Origin: Venatoribacter pacificus
GTDB lineage: Bacteria; Pseudomonadota; Gammaproteobacteria; Pseudomonadales; Oceanobacteraceae
Assembly: GCF_025318105.1 (NCBI RefSeq)
Contig: NZ_JAOANI010000019.1
Coordinates: 248,001-312,000 of the forward strand
Reading direction: 5' to 3'
DNA: 64,000 bases
The notes under the pieces were generated by a model. The model ran no database searches. It was given only the letters and a program-made list of their open reading frames with translations, and had not been told where the DNA came from. Numbering within the stretch: the stretch's first letter is position 1; each line of letters opens with the position of its first letter. This document shows, in pieces, positions 14,546 through 24,089 of the stretch. A program made the position numbers and the translations under genes.

Positions 14546-17221
14546 TTGCCAAAGGATACGTCTGAAGCAGGTTTTCAGCCAGAGACAACACCGGATTCCG
14601 CCATTGTTGGCCGCTGGCAGCGTCGGCATGATGCTATTTTTTTGCTGCTGACACTGGTCAGTCTGTTGCTGCTGCTTGCCCTGTTTTCATATACCCCCAG
14701 CGATCTGGCCTGGTCGGCAGCCGGTGAAGGGGCGACCCATAATTCCGCTGGGCGTATTGGCGCGGTGATCGCTGATCTCTTGTTTCATGGGCTCGGCTAT
14801 CTTGCATTTGCACTGCCGCTGCTGGTTATGACCAAACTGTGGCTGCTGTTTCGTAAAGCGCCGCGGCCAGGTGGCCGGGTCTGGATGCTACGTTCTGTCG
14901 GCATTGTTCTGTCCGTCAGCATGCTCTGTGCGCTGGCGGAAATGAGCATCTGGCATGGTGAAGGGCTGCCAGCTGGGTCTGGCGGCATTATCGGCAACGT
15001 GATCGTCAGTGGTTTTTTACCGTTGTTCAGCTTTACGGGCTCAGCGATCATTTTTACGGCCGGTCTGGCTTTGGGTCTGATGTTATTTCTGGAGTTCTCT
15101 TGGCTGCATTTATTTGATCGTTTGGGCGGTTGGTTGCTGAATCTTCGCCAACAGGCTGTGCAGCGGCGTGAAAATCGTCAGGCAGCAGCGGACGAAGCTG
15201 ATACTCAGCCAATGCGCGATGCAGAAGATGAGCCGCAAGTGGCCGTTAAGGATGCGGCCAGAAAATCATCGGCTAAAAAAGCGTCATCCAGCGCGGATGA
15301 AAATAAAGCCGGACCGGAAGTCGCGGGTTTTGACCGGTTTTTCAGTCGCGTTGATAACGACCTGACCGCTGACACCGGAGCTGAAGAACCTTGGCTCAGT
15401 GATCTCGATGCCTTGACCGCAACCGCTGATGACTACGCCGATGCTCCTGCTGACAGCAGGTCTGCAGACAATTCCCGCGCAGCCTCTGTACGGCACAATC
15501 CGGCTGCAGAACAGCAGCCTCCTGTTTTGCAGGAAAAATTGCAGAAGAATACAGCGCAAAGCCCGAAAGCGGTGAGCGATATTCCGCCGTGGGAAGACGA
15601 GCCGTTAGCACAGAACGAACCGGTAATGTCCGCGCCTGCTGAAGCGATTATTCCGATTGAGCCTCTGGCGCGCAAAGAAAGCCGTCCCAGTGAGCGCGCC
15701 AAGCGCGACCTGCAGGGCACGCTGTTTAACAATGACCAGCCTCTGCCATCCATTGCTTTGCTGGATCCACCACGCAACGATCAGAAAAGTGGATTCTCAC
15801 CTGAACGCCTGCAAGAAATGTCGAAATTACTGGTGCAGAAACTGGCCGATTTCGGCGTAAAAATCGAAGTGACTGCTGTGGCGCCGGGTCCGGTGATTAC
15901 CCGTTTCGAAATTCAGCCCGCACCGGGTGTTAAGGCCAGTAAAATATCCAATCTTGCCCGCGATCTGGCGCGCTCTATGGCGATGATCAGTGTTCGTGTG
16001 GTGGAAGTTATTCCCGGCAAGTCGGTCATGGGGATTGAGGTTCCGAACGAAGACCGCGCGGTGGTGTCACTGTCTGAAGTGCTGTCATCAGAGGAATATG
16101 ACCGTTCCAAATCGCCACTGACGCTGGCGCTTGGTCATGATATCGGTGGCAATCCGATCATTACCGACCTGGCGAAAATGCCTCACCTGCTAGTGGCTGG
16201 TACCACCGGCTCCGGTAAGTCGGTGGGGGTTAATGCCATGCTGCTGAGCTTGCTGTTCAAGTCGACACCTGATGATCTGCGCTTGATTCTGGTTGATCCT
16301 AAGATGCTTGAGCTTTCCGTGTATGAAGGCATTCCGCACTTACTCACACCGGTCATCACCGATATGAAAGAAGCTGCAAATGGCTTGCGTTGGTCTGTTG
16401 CCGAAATGGAGCGGCGCTACATGTTGATGGCCGCTATGGGTGTGCGCAATCTGGCCGGTTACAACAAGAAAGTCCGTGACGCGATCGAAGCCGGGCAGCC
16501 GCTCACGGATCCTTTATGGCAGATTGATAAATCCTTTGAGACCACGCCGCCAGTGCTTGAACCTCTGCCTTATATCGTGATCGTGATCGACGAATTTGCC
16601 GACATGATGATGATGGTCGGTAAAAAAGTTGAAGAGCTTATTGCGCGTATCGCCCAGAAAGCCAGGGCCGCGGGTATTCATATGATTCTGGCAACCCAGC
16701 GTCCGTCGGTGGATGTTATTACCGGCTTAATTAAAGCCAACGTTCCCACCCGAATCGCATTTCAGGTGTCATCGAAAATCGACTCGCGCACCATTCTTGA
16801 TCAGGGCGGGGCCGAGCAGCTGCTCGGCCACGGCGACATGCTCTATATGCCACCGGGGAATGCCTTGCCGGAGCGGGTGCACGGCGCATTTGTGGACGAT
16901 GATGAAGTACATCGACTGGTGGCGGAATGGAAGCTGCGTGGGGAGCCGAATTACATTGAAGAAATCACCAGCAGTGATGACGACGGCAATGGTGCATTTT
17001 CGCTTGAAGGCGGTGATGAAAAAGACGATCTGTATGATCAGGCCGTTGCCTTTGTGACCGAAAGCGGAAAATGCTCCATTTCCTCTGTGCAGCGCAAGCT
17101 GCGCATCGGATATAATCGCGCCGCCCGTCTGGTTGAAACCATGGAAGCCGCTGGCGTTGTCTCTTCGCCTGCGCATAATGGCTCCCGCGAAGTATTGGCC
17201 AGTGCGCCACCGAATTATTAA
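14546..17221 (+). CDS. ftsK: DNA translocase FtsK
   Basis: Septal DNA pump that resolves terminus DNA and activates XerCD at dif. At 891 residues it has an N-terminal membrane domain (about 28-190, several hydrophobic segments), an Ala/Asp/Glu-rich linker (190-400), and the motor with Walker A GTTGSGKS (552-559) and Walker B IVIVIDEFADMMM. The C-terminal gamma winged helix (SISSVQRKLRIGYNRAARLVE) reads KOPS. The start codon is TTG, with GGGAAGGG ending 4 bp before it. That 8-mer also fits the KOPS consensus GGGNAGGG, which may be a coincidence. lolA follows directly. Confidence 0.98.
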   Translation: MPKDTSEAGFQPETTPDSAIVGRWQRRHDAIFLLLTLVSLLLLLALFSYTPSDLAWSAAGEGATHNSAGRIGAVIADLLFHGLGYLAFALPLLVMTKLWLLFRKAPRPGGRVWMLRSVGIVLSVSMLCALAEMSIWHGEGLPAGSGGIIGNVIVSGFLPLFSFTGSAIIFTAGLALGLMLFLEFSWLHLFDRLGGWLLNLRQQAVQRRENRQAAADEADTQPMRDAEDEPQVAVKDAARKSSAKKASSSADENKAGPEVAGFDRFFSRVDNDLTADTGAEEPWLSDLDALTATADDYADAPADSRSADNSRAASVRHNPAAEQQPPVLQEKLQKNTAQSPKAVSDIPPWEDEPLAQNEPVMSAPAEAIIPIEPLARKESRPSERAKRDLQGTLFNNDQPLPSIALLDPPRNDQKSGFSPERLQEMSKLLVQKLADFGVKIEVTAVAPGPVITRFEIQPAPGVKASKISNLARDLARSMAMISVRVVEVIPGKSVMGIEVPNEDRAVVSLSEVLSSEEYDRSKSPLTLALGHDIGGNPIITDLAKMPHLLVAGTTGSGKSVGVNAMLLSLLFKSTPDDLRLILVDPKMLELSVYEGIPHLLTPVITDMKEAANGLRWSVAEMERRYMLMAAMGVRNLAGYNKKVRDAIEAGQPLTDPLWQIDKSFETTPPVLEPLPYIVIVIDEFADMMMMVGKKVEELIARIAQKARAAGIHMILATQRPSVDVITGLIKANVPTRIAFQVSSKIDSRTILDQGGAEQLLGHGDMLYMPPGNALPERVHGAFVDDDEVHRLVAEWKLRGEPNYIEEITSSDDDGNGAFSLEGGDEKDDLYDQAVAFVTESGKCSISSVQRKLRIGYNRAARLVETMEAAGVVSSPAHNGSREVLASAPPNY

Positions 17222-17233
17222 TTGAGGTTTATT

Positions 17234-17920
17234 TTGAAGTACGCAAACGGAAAGGTAACAGGCGTGTGTTTATCCGTATTTTCCCGCAAATTCTTGCTGG
17301 CTTTTGCCGCTGCGCTGCTGGTTGGTATGTCGACTTATTCTCAGGCATCCAATAATGCCCTGGCGGATTTTCTGCTGCGCCTGAAACAACTGCAAAGTCT
17401 TGAATCGACGTTTGTGCAAACCACCCGCGATACGTCTGGTCGTATTCTGCAACAAATGAGTGGCAGCCTGACGGTGGCAAAGCCTGGCAAAATGCGCTGG
17501 CAGACGAATACTCCCTTTGAGCAGCTGGTCGTTTCTGATGGCAAACTGATCTGGATTTACGACATGGATCTGGAGCAGGTGACCATTCGCGATATGGATC
17601 AGCGCGTACAGGAGACACCGGCCTTGTTGTTGAGTGGCAGTGCCGTTGATGTTGAAAAAAGCTTTGTCGTTGAGCAGGAAGTGGCTGGCAGTGAAACCAT
17701 TTTCCAGCTGGTGCCCAAAGATCCAAGCCAGCTGTTTGAATCTCTGGAATTTCATTATCAGGGAAAAAGCCTGAAACGCATGATGATTTTTGATGCGGCC
17801 GGTCAGGTGACTGAAATTATTTTCTCAGATGCCAGCATCAATAGCAGTGTTGATCCGGCAGCCTTTATTTTTGATGTACCGGAAGGCGTGGACGTAATCG
17901 ACGGACGTCATGGCATCTGA
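17234..17920 (+). CDS. lolA: Outer-membrane lipoprotein carrier protein LolA
   Basis: Periplasmic chaperone that ferries lipoproteins from LolCDE to LolB. The mature region shows LKQLQSLESTFVQTT, GSLTVAKPGKMRWQTNTPFEQLVVSDGKLIWIYD and DLEQVTIRDM, typical of LolA. The start is uncertain: TTG at 17234 has GAGG 6 bp upstream, while GTG at 17264 has AAAGG and gives a more normal signal peptide of about 28 residues (FLLAFAAALLVG core, cleavage near SQA). An in-frame TTG at 17222 is also possible. The 3' end overlaps rarA by 11 bp. Confidence 0.95.
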   Translation: MKYANGKVTGVCLSVFSRKFLLAFAAALLVGMSTYSQASNNALADFLLRLKQLQSLESTFVQTTRDTSGRILQQMSGSLTVAKPGKMRWQTNTPFEQLVVSDGKLIWIYDMDLEQVTIRDMDQRVQETPALLLSGSAVDVEKSFVVEQEVAGSETIFQLVPKDPSQLFESLEFHYQGKSLKRMMIFDAAGQVTEIIFSDASINSSVDPAAFIFDVPEGVDVIDGRHGI

Positions 17921-19244
17921 CCTGTTTGGCAGTACGCCGGCCTACGAACCTCTGGCTTCACGCTTACGTCCGCAGCGGCTGGAACATTACATCGGCCAGG
18001 AGCATGTTATCGGTCCGGGTACACCGTTGCGCAAGTCACTCGATGCCGGACAGCTGCATTCTGTTATTTTCTGGGGGCCGCCGGGGGTGGGTAAAACCAC
18101 ACTGGCACGCCTGATTGCCCAATATGTCGATGCCTCTTTCCTGGCTCTCAGTGCAGTCATGTCAGGCGTAAAAGAAATTCGCGAAGCGGTACAGCGGGCG
18201 CAACAAACCCGTGCCAGTGGCCGTAAAACGGTTCTGTTTATCGACGAGGTGCATCGCTTCAATAAATCACAGCAGGATGCTTTTCTGCCTTATGTTGAAG
18301 ACGGCACTTTTATCTTTGTTGGCGCGACCACGGAAAATCCTTCGTTTGAATTAAATAATGCCTTGCTGTCCCGTGCTCAGGTTTATGTTTTAAAAAGCCT
18401 GAGCGCAGAGCAGTTGCAGCAGATTTTGCAACAGGGGATTGCGCAGCTTGATCCTGCGCCGCGAGCCAGTACAGAAGCGTTGCAGATGATCGCCGATGTC
18501 GCCGATGGTGATGCGCGACGTGCTTTGAATATGCTCGAATTCGCGTTGCAACTCAGCGGCGATGATGAACTCAGCGTGGCGGTTGTTAAAGAATTGCTGG
18601 GCAATCAGGCGCGGCGATTTGATAAAGGCGGCGAAGCTTTTTACGATCAGATTTCCGCACTGCATAAATCGGTGCGTGGCTCGGATCCGGATGCGGCGCT
18701 GTATTGGTTTGCCCGCATGCTGGATGGTGGCTGCGATCCGTTGTATATCGCCCGCCGGGTGGTGCGTATGGCCAGTGAAGATATTGGCAATGCCGATCCG
18801 CGCGCGCTGACACTCTGTGTCAATGCCTGGGATGTGCAGGAACGCCTCGGTTCGCCGGAAGGTGAGCTGGCCATCGCCCAGGCGGTTACGTATCTGGCCT
18901 GTGCGCCTAAAAGTAATGCCGTGTATAAGGCCTTTAATAAAGTGCGGGCGATGATCGCCTCACAACCCAGTTACGAAGTGCCGCTGCATCTGCGAAATGC
19001 ACCGACCAAATTGATGAAACAGCTCGATTACGGTGCGGAATACCGCTATGCCCATGACGAGCCGGATGCCTTTGCCGCAGGCGAGAATTACTTTCCGCCG
19101 GAGATTAAAGATACCCGGCTTTATGCGCCGGTTAATCGCGGCCTGGAAAGTAAAATCCGGCAGAAACTGGAACATTTGCAACAACAGAATCAACAGTCGG
19201 TTCTGCAGCGTTATCCGCAGTCCGGGGCAGGAGAAAACGAATGA
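17910..19244 (+). CDS. rarA: Replication-associated recombination protein A (RarA/MgsA)
   Basis: AAA+ ATPase of the clamp-loader family that acts at stalled replication forks. It has 444 residues, with Walker A GPPGVGKTTLA near residues 52-62, Walker B FIDEVHRFNKSQQDAFLP, sensor-1 GATTENPSFELN and the C-terminal tetramerisation region (DNPDALT-like block GNADPRALTLC). It starts inside the end of lolA and overlaps crcB by 4 bp. The order lolA-rarA-crcB-serS is conserved in pseudomonads. Confidence 0.97.
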   Translation: MASDLFGSTPAYEPLASRLRPQRLEHYIGQEHVIGPGTPLRKSLDAGQLHSVIFWGPPGVGKTTLARLIAQYVDASFLALSAVMSGVKEIREAVQRAQQTRASGRKTVLFIDEVHRFNKSQQDAFLPYVEDGTFIFVGATTENPSFELNNALLSRAQVYVLKSLSAEQLQQILQQGIAQLDPAPRASTEALQMIADVADGDARRALNMLEFALQLSGDDELSVAVVKELLGNQARRFDKGGEAFYDQISALHKSVRGSDPDAALYWFARMLDGGCDPLYIARRVVRMASEDIGNADPRALTLCVNAWDVQERLGSPEGELAIAQAVTYLACAPKSNAVYKAFNKVRAMIASQPSYEVPLHLRNAPTKLMKQLDYGAEYRYAHDEPDAFAAGENYFPPEIKDTRLYAPVNRGLESKIRQKLEHLQQQNQQSVLQRYPQSGAGENE

Positions 19245-19615
19245 CTTACCTCTGGATTGGTATTGGTGGCGCTCTGGGCGCGATCTCCCGTTATCTGGTT
19301 GCAACTGCGGTGTTCCGCTGGCTGGACAAGCCCTTTCCCTATGGCACCTTAACAGTGAACCTGCTAGGCTCCTTCGCCATTGGCATGGCCTATGTATGGC
19401 TGGTAGAACAGCAGTGGGGAGGCGATTATCACAAGCAATTGGCGATGATTGGCTTTCTCGGCGCCTTTACCACCTTCTCTACGTTTTCATTAGAAAGTAT
19501 TGCACTGTTGCAGCAGGAGCGCTGGCTGGCGATGGCCGGCTATGTCGGCTTCAGTGTTACAGGCTGTCTGTTGGCGACTGCCGCAGGCATGTGGTTATCT
19601 AAATCCTTGGTATAA
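19241..19615 (+). CDS. crcB: Fluoride channel/exporter CrcB (FluC)
   Basis: A 124-residue membrane protein with four hydrophobic segments and the Fluc signatures GGALGAISRYL, GTLTVNLLGSFAIG and GAFTTFSTFS. FluC forms dual-topology dimers that let fluoride out of the cytoplasm. It overlaps rarA by 4 bp and precedes serS by 6 bp. No fluoride riboswitch is visible; being inside an operon makes one unlikely here. Confidence 0.96.
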   Translation: MTYLWIGIGGALGAISRYLVATAVFRWLDKPFPYGTLTVNLLGSFAIGMAYVWLVEQQWGGDYHKQLAMIGFLGAFTTFSTFSLESIALLQQERWLAMAGYVGFSVTGCLLATAAGMWLSKSLV

Positions 19616-19621
19616 GAAACA

Positions 19622-20896
19622 ATGCTGGACGTTAAGTTTATTCGCGACAATCTGGATCAGGTGAAAGCAGCCCTGGCCAAGAAAGGCTTTATGTTTGATG
19701 AAGCCGAATTCACCCGCCTGGACGATGCGCGCAAAGCCGCGCTGACCAGCGCTCAATCCCTGCAGGCTGAGAAGAAAAAAGCGTCCAAACAAATTGGCGC
19801 TTTAATCGGTCAGGGAATGTCACCGGAAGATGCCAAAGCCCAGGTTATGGGCAGTATTGATTCTGACATCGGCGAAGCGGAACACGCTGCCAAGCAGGCA
19901 GAACACAGCCTGCGTGAGCTGCTGATGAGCATTCCGAACGTGCCGCATAACGAAGTACCGTTCGGCGCTGACGAGAGCGATAACATTGAAGTGCTGAGCT
20001 GGGGCGAACCCGTTGCTTTCAGCTTTGCCGCTAAAGACCACGTGGATCTGGGCGAGCCGTTGGGACTGAGTTTTGACGACGGCGCACTGGTTGCAGGTTC
20101 GCGTTTTGTGGCCATGAGTGGTGCGATGGCGCGCCTGCATCGAGCTATCACGCAGTTTATGCTCGATACGCACAGTGAAGAGCATGGCTACGAAGAAACT
20201 TACGTCCCGTACCTGGTGAATCGCCAGGCCCTGGAAGGTACCGGTCAGCTGCCAAAATTCGAAGAAGACCTGTTCAAAGTGCCCGGAGAAAAAGATTTTT
20301 ATCTGATCCCGACGGCCGAAGTACCGGTCACCAATTTGCTGCGTGACAGTGTAACCGACAAGACTTTACCCATTAAAAAAGTGGCGCATACCCCGTGTTT
20401 CCGCAGTGAAGCCGGCAGCTATGGTCGCGACACCCGCGGTATGATTCGCCAGCATCAGTTCGATAAAGTCGAACTGGTGCAGTTTGTCCGCCCACAGGAT
20501 TCTGATGCCGCGCTGGAAGAACTCACCGGGCACGCAGAAGCCATTCTGCAGAAGCTGAATCTGCCATATCGCAAAGTCATCCTGTGTGGTGGTGATCTTG
20601 GCTTCTCTGCGGCCAAAACCTACGATCTGGAAGTCTGGCTGCCGGGGCAGCAGAAATACCGTGAAATCTCTTCCTGCAGCACCTTCGGTGATTATCAGGC
20701 GCGTCGTATGCAAGCCCGCTGGCGTAACCCGGAAACCGGTAAACCTGAGCTGCTGCATACCCTTAATGGCTCTGGTCTGGCCGTTGGCCGCACTATGGTC
20801 GCGGTATTGGAAAATTATCAGCAGGAAGACGGCGGTATTGTCGTGCCTGAAGCGCTGCGCCCTTATATGCGCGGCCTGGAAGTTATTCGCGCATGA
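19622..20896 (+). CDS. serS: Seryl-tRNA synthetase
   Basis: Class II synthetase charging tRNA-Ser (a tRNA-Ser gene lies at 26.6 kb). The 424 residues comprise the N-terminal coiled-coil arm (about 1-110, Lys/Ala/Gln-rich), motif 2 FRSEAGSYGRDTRGMIRQHQF, and motif 3 in LNGSGLAVGRTMVAVLENYQ. It overlaps cysG by 4 bp at its 3' end and belongs to the plus-strand run that starts at ftsK. Confidence 0.99.
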   Translation: MLDVKFIRDNLDQVKAALAKKGFMFDEAEFTRLDDARKAALTSAQSLQAEKKKASKQIGALIGQGMSPEDAKAQVMGSIDSDIGEAEHAAKQAEHSLRELLMSIPNVPHNEVPFGADESDNIEVLSWGEPVAFSFAAKDHVDLGEPLGLSFDDGALVAGSRFVAMSGAMARLHRAITQFMLDTHSEEHGYEETYVPYLVNRQALEGTGQLPKFEEDLFKVPGEKDFYLIPTAEVPVTNLLRDSVTDKTLPIKKVAHTPCFRSEAGSYGRDTRGMIRQHQFDKVELVQFVRPQDSDAALEELTGHAEAILQKLNLPYRKVILCGGDLGFSAAKTYDLEVWLPGQQKYREISSCSTFGDYQARRMQARWRNPETGKPELLHTLNGSGLAVGRTMVAVLENYQQEDGGIVVPEALRPYMRGLEVIRA

Positions 20897-22263
20897 TGAA
20901 CCTGCCCCTGGTGCTGCGGGGCAATGTACGGCCTTTTGTTCTTGTGGGTGGCGGCCAGGTCGCTGCCCGTAAGTTGCTGGCTTTGCTTAAAGCCGGTGCT
21001 CAGGTTTATCTCATTGCACCCACGCTGCACGTTGATATCGTCGCCTGTCAGAGCCATCCTCTTCTTCGTATTGAATTGCGTCCGGCCACAGCGGAAGAGT
21101 CTTTTACGGCAGGAGCCTTCGTGGTTCTGGCAACGGATGATTCGGCATTGAATGCGCAGCTTGCTGTTAATGCCCGCCAGTCGGGTTGTTTTGTCTGCCG
21201 CTGTGACGACACCGAAGATAATGATTTTATTTTTCCGGCGGTAATTGATCGTTCGCCGCTGCTCGTGAGCGTTTCTACCAGTGGTGCTTCTCCGGCGCTG
21301 ACCCGTCATGTACGTCAGCGCCTGGAGGCATTTCTGCCACAGGAATATCGCGATCTCGGGGCCTTTGCTGAGCGCCTGCGTGAACAGGTAAAACAGCAGC
21401 TTACTGCACCATTACGTGCCGGATTCTGGCGGCGCTGGATTGGCAGTCTGGCACCGGAGCTGATTCTGGCTCGTCAGGCTGAGCGTGCTCAGGCGGTCAC
21501 CGATGCGTTACTGGCCGGGAATACGATTCAATCTGGTGAAGTGTATCTGGTTGGCGCAGGCCCCGGTGATCCGGATTTGCTGACGTTTCGTGCGCTGAGG
21601 TTGATTCAGAGTGCCGATATCGTGTTCTACGATCGTCTGGTGAATCCGCTGATTCTTGATCTGATTCATCCGGATGCTGAACGCTTTTACGTAGGGAAAG
21701 CAAAAAGTGATCATTCGGTACCACAGGAAGGTATTAATCAGCTGCTGGTCAATGCCGCCCGAGCGGGCAAAAAGGTCTTACGCCTGAAGGGCGGTGATCC
21801 GTTTATTTTTGGTCGCGGCGGTGAAGAAATTGAAGAGCTGGCGGCCGCTGGCATGCCGTTTCAGGTGGTGCCGGGCATTACTGCCGCCAGTGGTTGTGCG
21901 GCCTACGCCGGTATTCCGCTGACGCATCGCGATCATGCGCAAAGCGTGCGCTTTGTTACCGGTCATTTAAAAAATGGCACCTGCGATCTGCCCTGGCAGG
22001 AACTGGTGCATCCGGGGCAGACTCTGGTTATCTATATGGGGCTGACGGGCTTGCCGCATATTTGTGAACAGCTGATTGCTGCTGGTATGGATACGGAGAC
22101 GCCGGTGGCCTTGGTGGAGAAAGGAACGTTGCCGGATCAGCGCGTGCACGTCAGTACGCTGAACGATATGCCGGACTACATTGCCGGACGTTCCATTCAG
22201 GCACCCACACTGACGATCGTCGGTTCGGTGGTCAGTCTGCACGAACAATTAAAGTGGCGCTAA
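20893..22263 (+). CDS. cysG: Siroheme synthase CysG (trifunctional)
   Basis: Makes siroheme for sulfite and nitrite reductases from uroporphyrinogen III. The 456 residues hold an N-terminal precorrin-2 dehydrogenase/ferrochelatase (NAD-binding VLVGGGQVAARKL near residue 16, SVSTSGASPALTRHVRQRLE) and a C-terminal methyltransferase starting near 215 (VYLVGAGPGDPDLLTFRALR, FYDRLVNPLIL, LKGGDPFIFGRGGEE). The start overlaps serS by 4 bp (ATGA). An alternative ATG follows immediately (20896). Confidence 0.98.
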   Translation: MMNLPLVLRGNVRPFVLVGGGQVAARKLLALLKAGAQVYLIAPTLHVDIVACQSHPLLRIELRPATAEESFTAGAFVVLATDDSALNAQLAVNARQSGCFVCRCDDTEDNDFIFPAVIDRSPLLVSVSTSGASPALTRHVRQRLEAFLPQEYRDLGAFAERLREQVKQQLTAPLRAGFWRRWIGSLAPELILARQAERAQAVTDALLAGNTIQSGEVYLVGAGPGDPDLLTFRALRLIQSADIVFYDRLVNPLILDLIHPDAERFYVGKAKSDHSVPQEGINQLLVNAARAGKKVLRLKGGDPFIFGRGGEEIEELAAAGMPFQVVPGITAASGCAAYAGIPLTHRDHAQSVRFVTGHLKNGTCDLPWQELVHPGQTLVIYMGLTGLPHICEQLIAAGMDTETPVALVEKGTLPDQRVHVSTLNDMPDYIAGRSIQAPTLTIVGSVVSLHEQLKWR

Positions 22264-22384
22264 GCCCCGCACAGTGAATGCTATGCGGTTGTTTTCCTGC
22301 ATAAATCTGCCGTTTTCGTTAAGCGGCAGACTTTAAAATATGCACTATGCTTGGACTAATGGTTGTAACTACTGGGTCTGAGTA

Positions 22385-24004
22385 ATGAGTCTTCTTAATT
22401 CTTTGAGTATTAAAACTAAAATTCTGTCGCTGGCTGGCGTGGCGGTTATTGGTTTTATCGTCAGTATTTTGGTGAATACCAATATGAATACGGCGAACTC
22501 CGAGCGGCTGCAAACCATTCAGAAAACATTCTTCCCCGTGGTCGAAATCTCCAAGGCCAACCTCGTACGCTTATCCCGTCTTGAAGAGTTATTCTCTACT
22601 GCCGTCAGTACCGGTGAAATGGACTTTGTTAATGCCGCCGAGAAAGTCAGAAAAGAAGTAACGGACGCTTTGGCAAAGCTTGAAACCATCTGGCCTGAGC
22701 GTGCCGGCGAAGTGCAGCTCACCCGCGATGCGTTTAACGCTTACTTTACCGCAGCTAAAAAGCTCTCTGCAGGCATGATTGATGGCACCCTTGAACCATC
22801 GGCGATGTCTTCATCGATCAATACGATGAATAAGGCGCTTGTTGCAGCACGCAAGCTCATGCAGCAGTACAGTGAGGATGGACTGCAGGCTTTTAATGAC
22901 ACCGTAGCGAAATCAAATGAAGCAGCACAGAACGCGTTGTCTATCGGTCTGGTGGTGACGCTCGTCACGCTGGTGTTTCTGGCGTTCGTTGCCTGGAGTA
23001 CCAGTAATTCTATTAACACCGCCGTTAACAGTTTGCTGATGTCGTTAAAGGATATCGCCTCCGGTGAGGGCGATCTGACACAACGCATCAGCAAATCTTC
23101 CAATGATGAAATCGGTGAGGTAGTGGACTGGTTCAATCAATTCATCGATAAGCTGCACAGCAGTATTGGTGAGGTGGTGGCGACCACCAGACCGCTGAGT
23201 GGCGTATCCAATGATCTGGGAAGTCTCACCTCAGAAACGTCCCAAATCACTGAGCAGCAAAACCGGGCGACCGAAGAAGTCTCTTTTGTCGTCGATGAAA
23301 TGGTTGCAAGTGTTAAGGATGTTTCGACCAATGCCAGTTCTGCGGCCCAGGCGGCACGTGAAGCCGATCAGGCAGCGAAAGAAGGCCGCACGATCGTGAA
23401 TGATACGGTAAAAAGTATTAATGCTCTGGCCGGAGAAGTTGAGCGGGCCAGCGAGGTTATCCGCAAACTGGAAGCCGATACGGCAAACGTAGGCAGCATT
23501 CTGGATGTGATTAAAGGTATCGCCGAACAGACCAATCTGCTGGCACTGAATGCAGCCATTGAAGCGGCCCGGGCGGGTGAGCAGGGACGTGGCTTTGCCG
23601 TGGTAGCCGATGAGGTTCGTACACTCGCTTCGCGCACTCAGGATTCGACTCAGGAAATTCAGGCGGTTATTGAAGAACTGCAATCAGCCGCGCGTTCCGC
23701 GGTTGATGTTATGAGCTCCAGTAAAGATCGCGCAAAAACCAGTGTCAGTCAGGCCGCCAAAACGGACGAAAGCCTGCAGGCCATTACCAGCAAGGTCGAA
23801 TCGATTACCGCCATGAATAGCCAGATAGCCTCGGCAACGGATCGGCAGGAACAGGCTGCGCACAGCATCAAAGACAACGTTATGGGTATTAAAGATACAT
23901 CGGCCACAGCCATGGCCAGCATGCAAAAAGTCGCCGCGGCCAGTCGCTCGCTGACTGAAATCGCGCATACCCTGCAACGTATTACCGGACAGTTTAAGGT
24001 TTAA
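22385..24004 (+). CDS. Methyl-accepting chemotaxis protein
   Basis: A 539-residue transmembrane chemoreceptor. TM1 lies at about 13-30, a helical periplasmic sensor of about 155 residues follows (four-helix-bundle-like, Ala/Lys/Glu-rich), and TM2 is at about 186-205. A HAMP domain (206-262, with GEGDLTQRI) leads into the cytoplasmic coiled coil. The signalling tip has EQTNLLALNAAIEAARAGEQ and GRGFAVVADEVRTLA. The ligand is unknown. It lacks a C-terminal CheR-binding pentapeptide (it ends ITGQFKV). It is monocistronic, with a strong terminator behind it. Confidence 0.96.
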   Translation: MSLLNSLSIKTKILSLAGVAVIGFIVSILVNTNMNTANSERLQTIQKTFFPVVEISKANLVRLSRLEELFSTAVSTGEMDFVNAAEKVRKEVTDALAKLETIWPERAGEVQLTRDAFNAYFTAAKKLSAGMIDGTLEPSAMSSSINTMNKALVAARKLMQQYSEDGLQAFNDTVAKSNEAAQNALSIGLVVTLVTLVFLAFVAWSTSNSINTAVNSLLMSLKDIASGEGDLTQRISKSSNDEIGEVVDWFNQFIDKLHSSIGEVVATTRPLSGVSNDLGSLTSETSQITEQQNRATEEVSFVVDEMVASVKDVSTNASSAAQAAREADQAAKEGRTIVNDTVKSINALAGEVERASEVIRKLEADTANVGSILDVIKGIAEQTNLLALNAAIEAARAGEQGRGFAVVADEVRTLASRTQDSTQEIQAVIEELQSAARSAVDVMSSSKDRAKTSVSQAAKTDESLQAITSKVESITAMNSQIASATDRQEQAAHSIKDNVMGIKDTSATAMASMQKVAAASRSLTEIAHTLQRITGQFKV

Positions 24005-24024
24005 TGTCCGAATTGATTGGCAAT

Positions 24025-24056
24025 AAAAAGCCGGCATCTATTGCCGGCTTTTTTAT
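24025..24056. terminator. Terminator after the chemoreceptor gene
   Basis: The hairpin AGCCGGCA, loop TCTAT, TGCCGGCT is preceded by A5 and followed by T7. It can serve both the chemoreceptor gene and the converging ybiB operon. Confidence 0.9.
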
Positions 24057-24089
24057 TTTTCATCAGAACTGCGTAGGGAAAAGCTTCGG

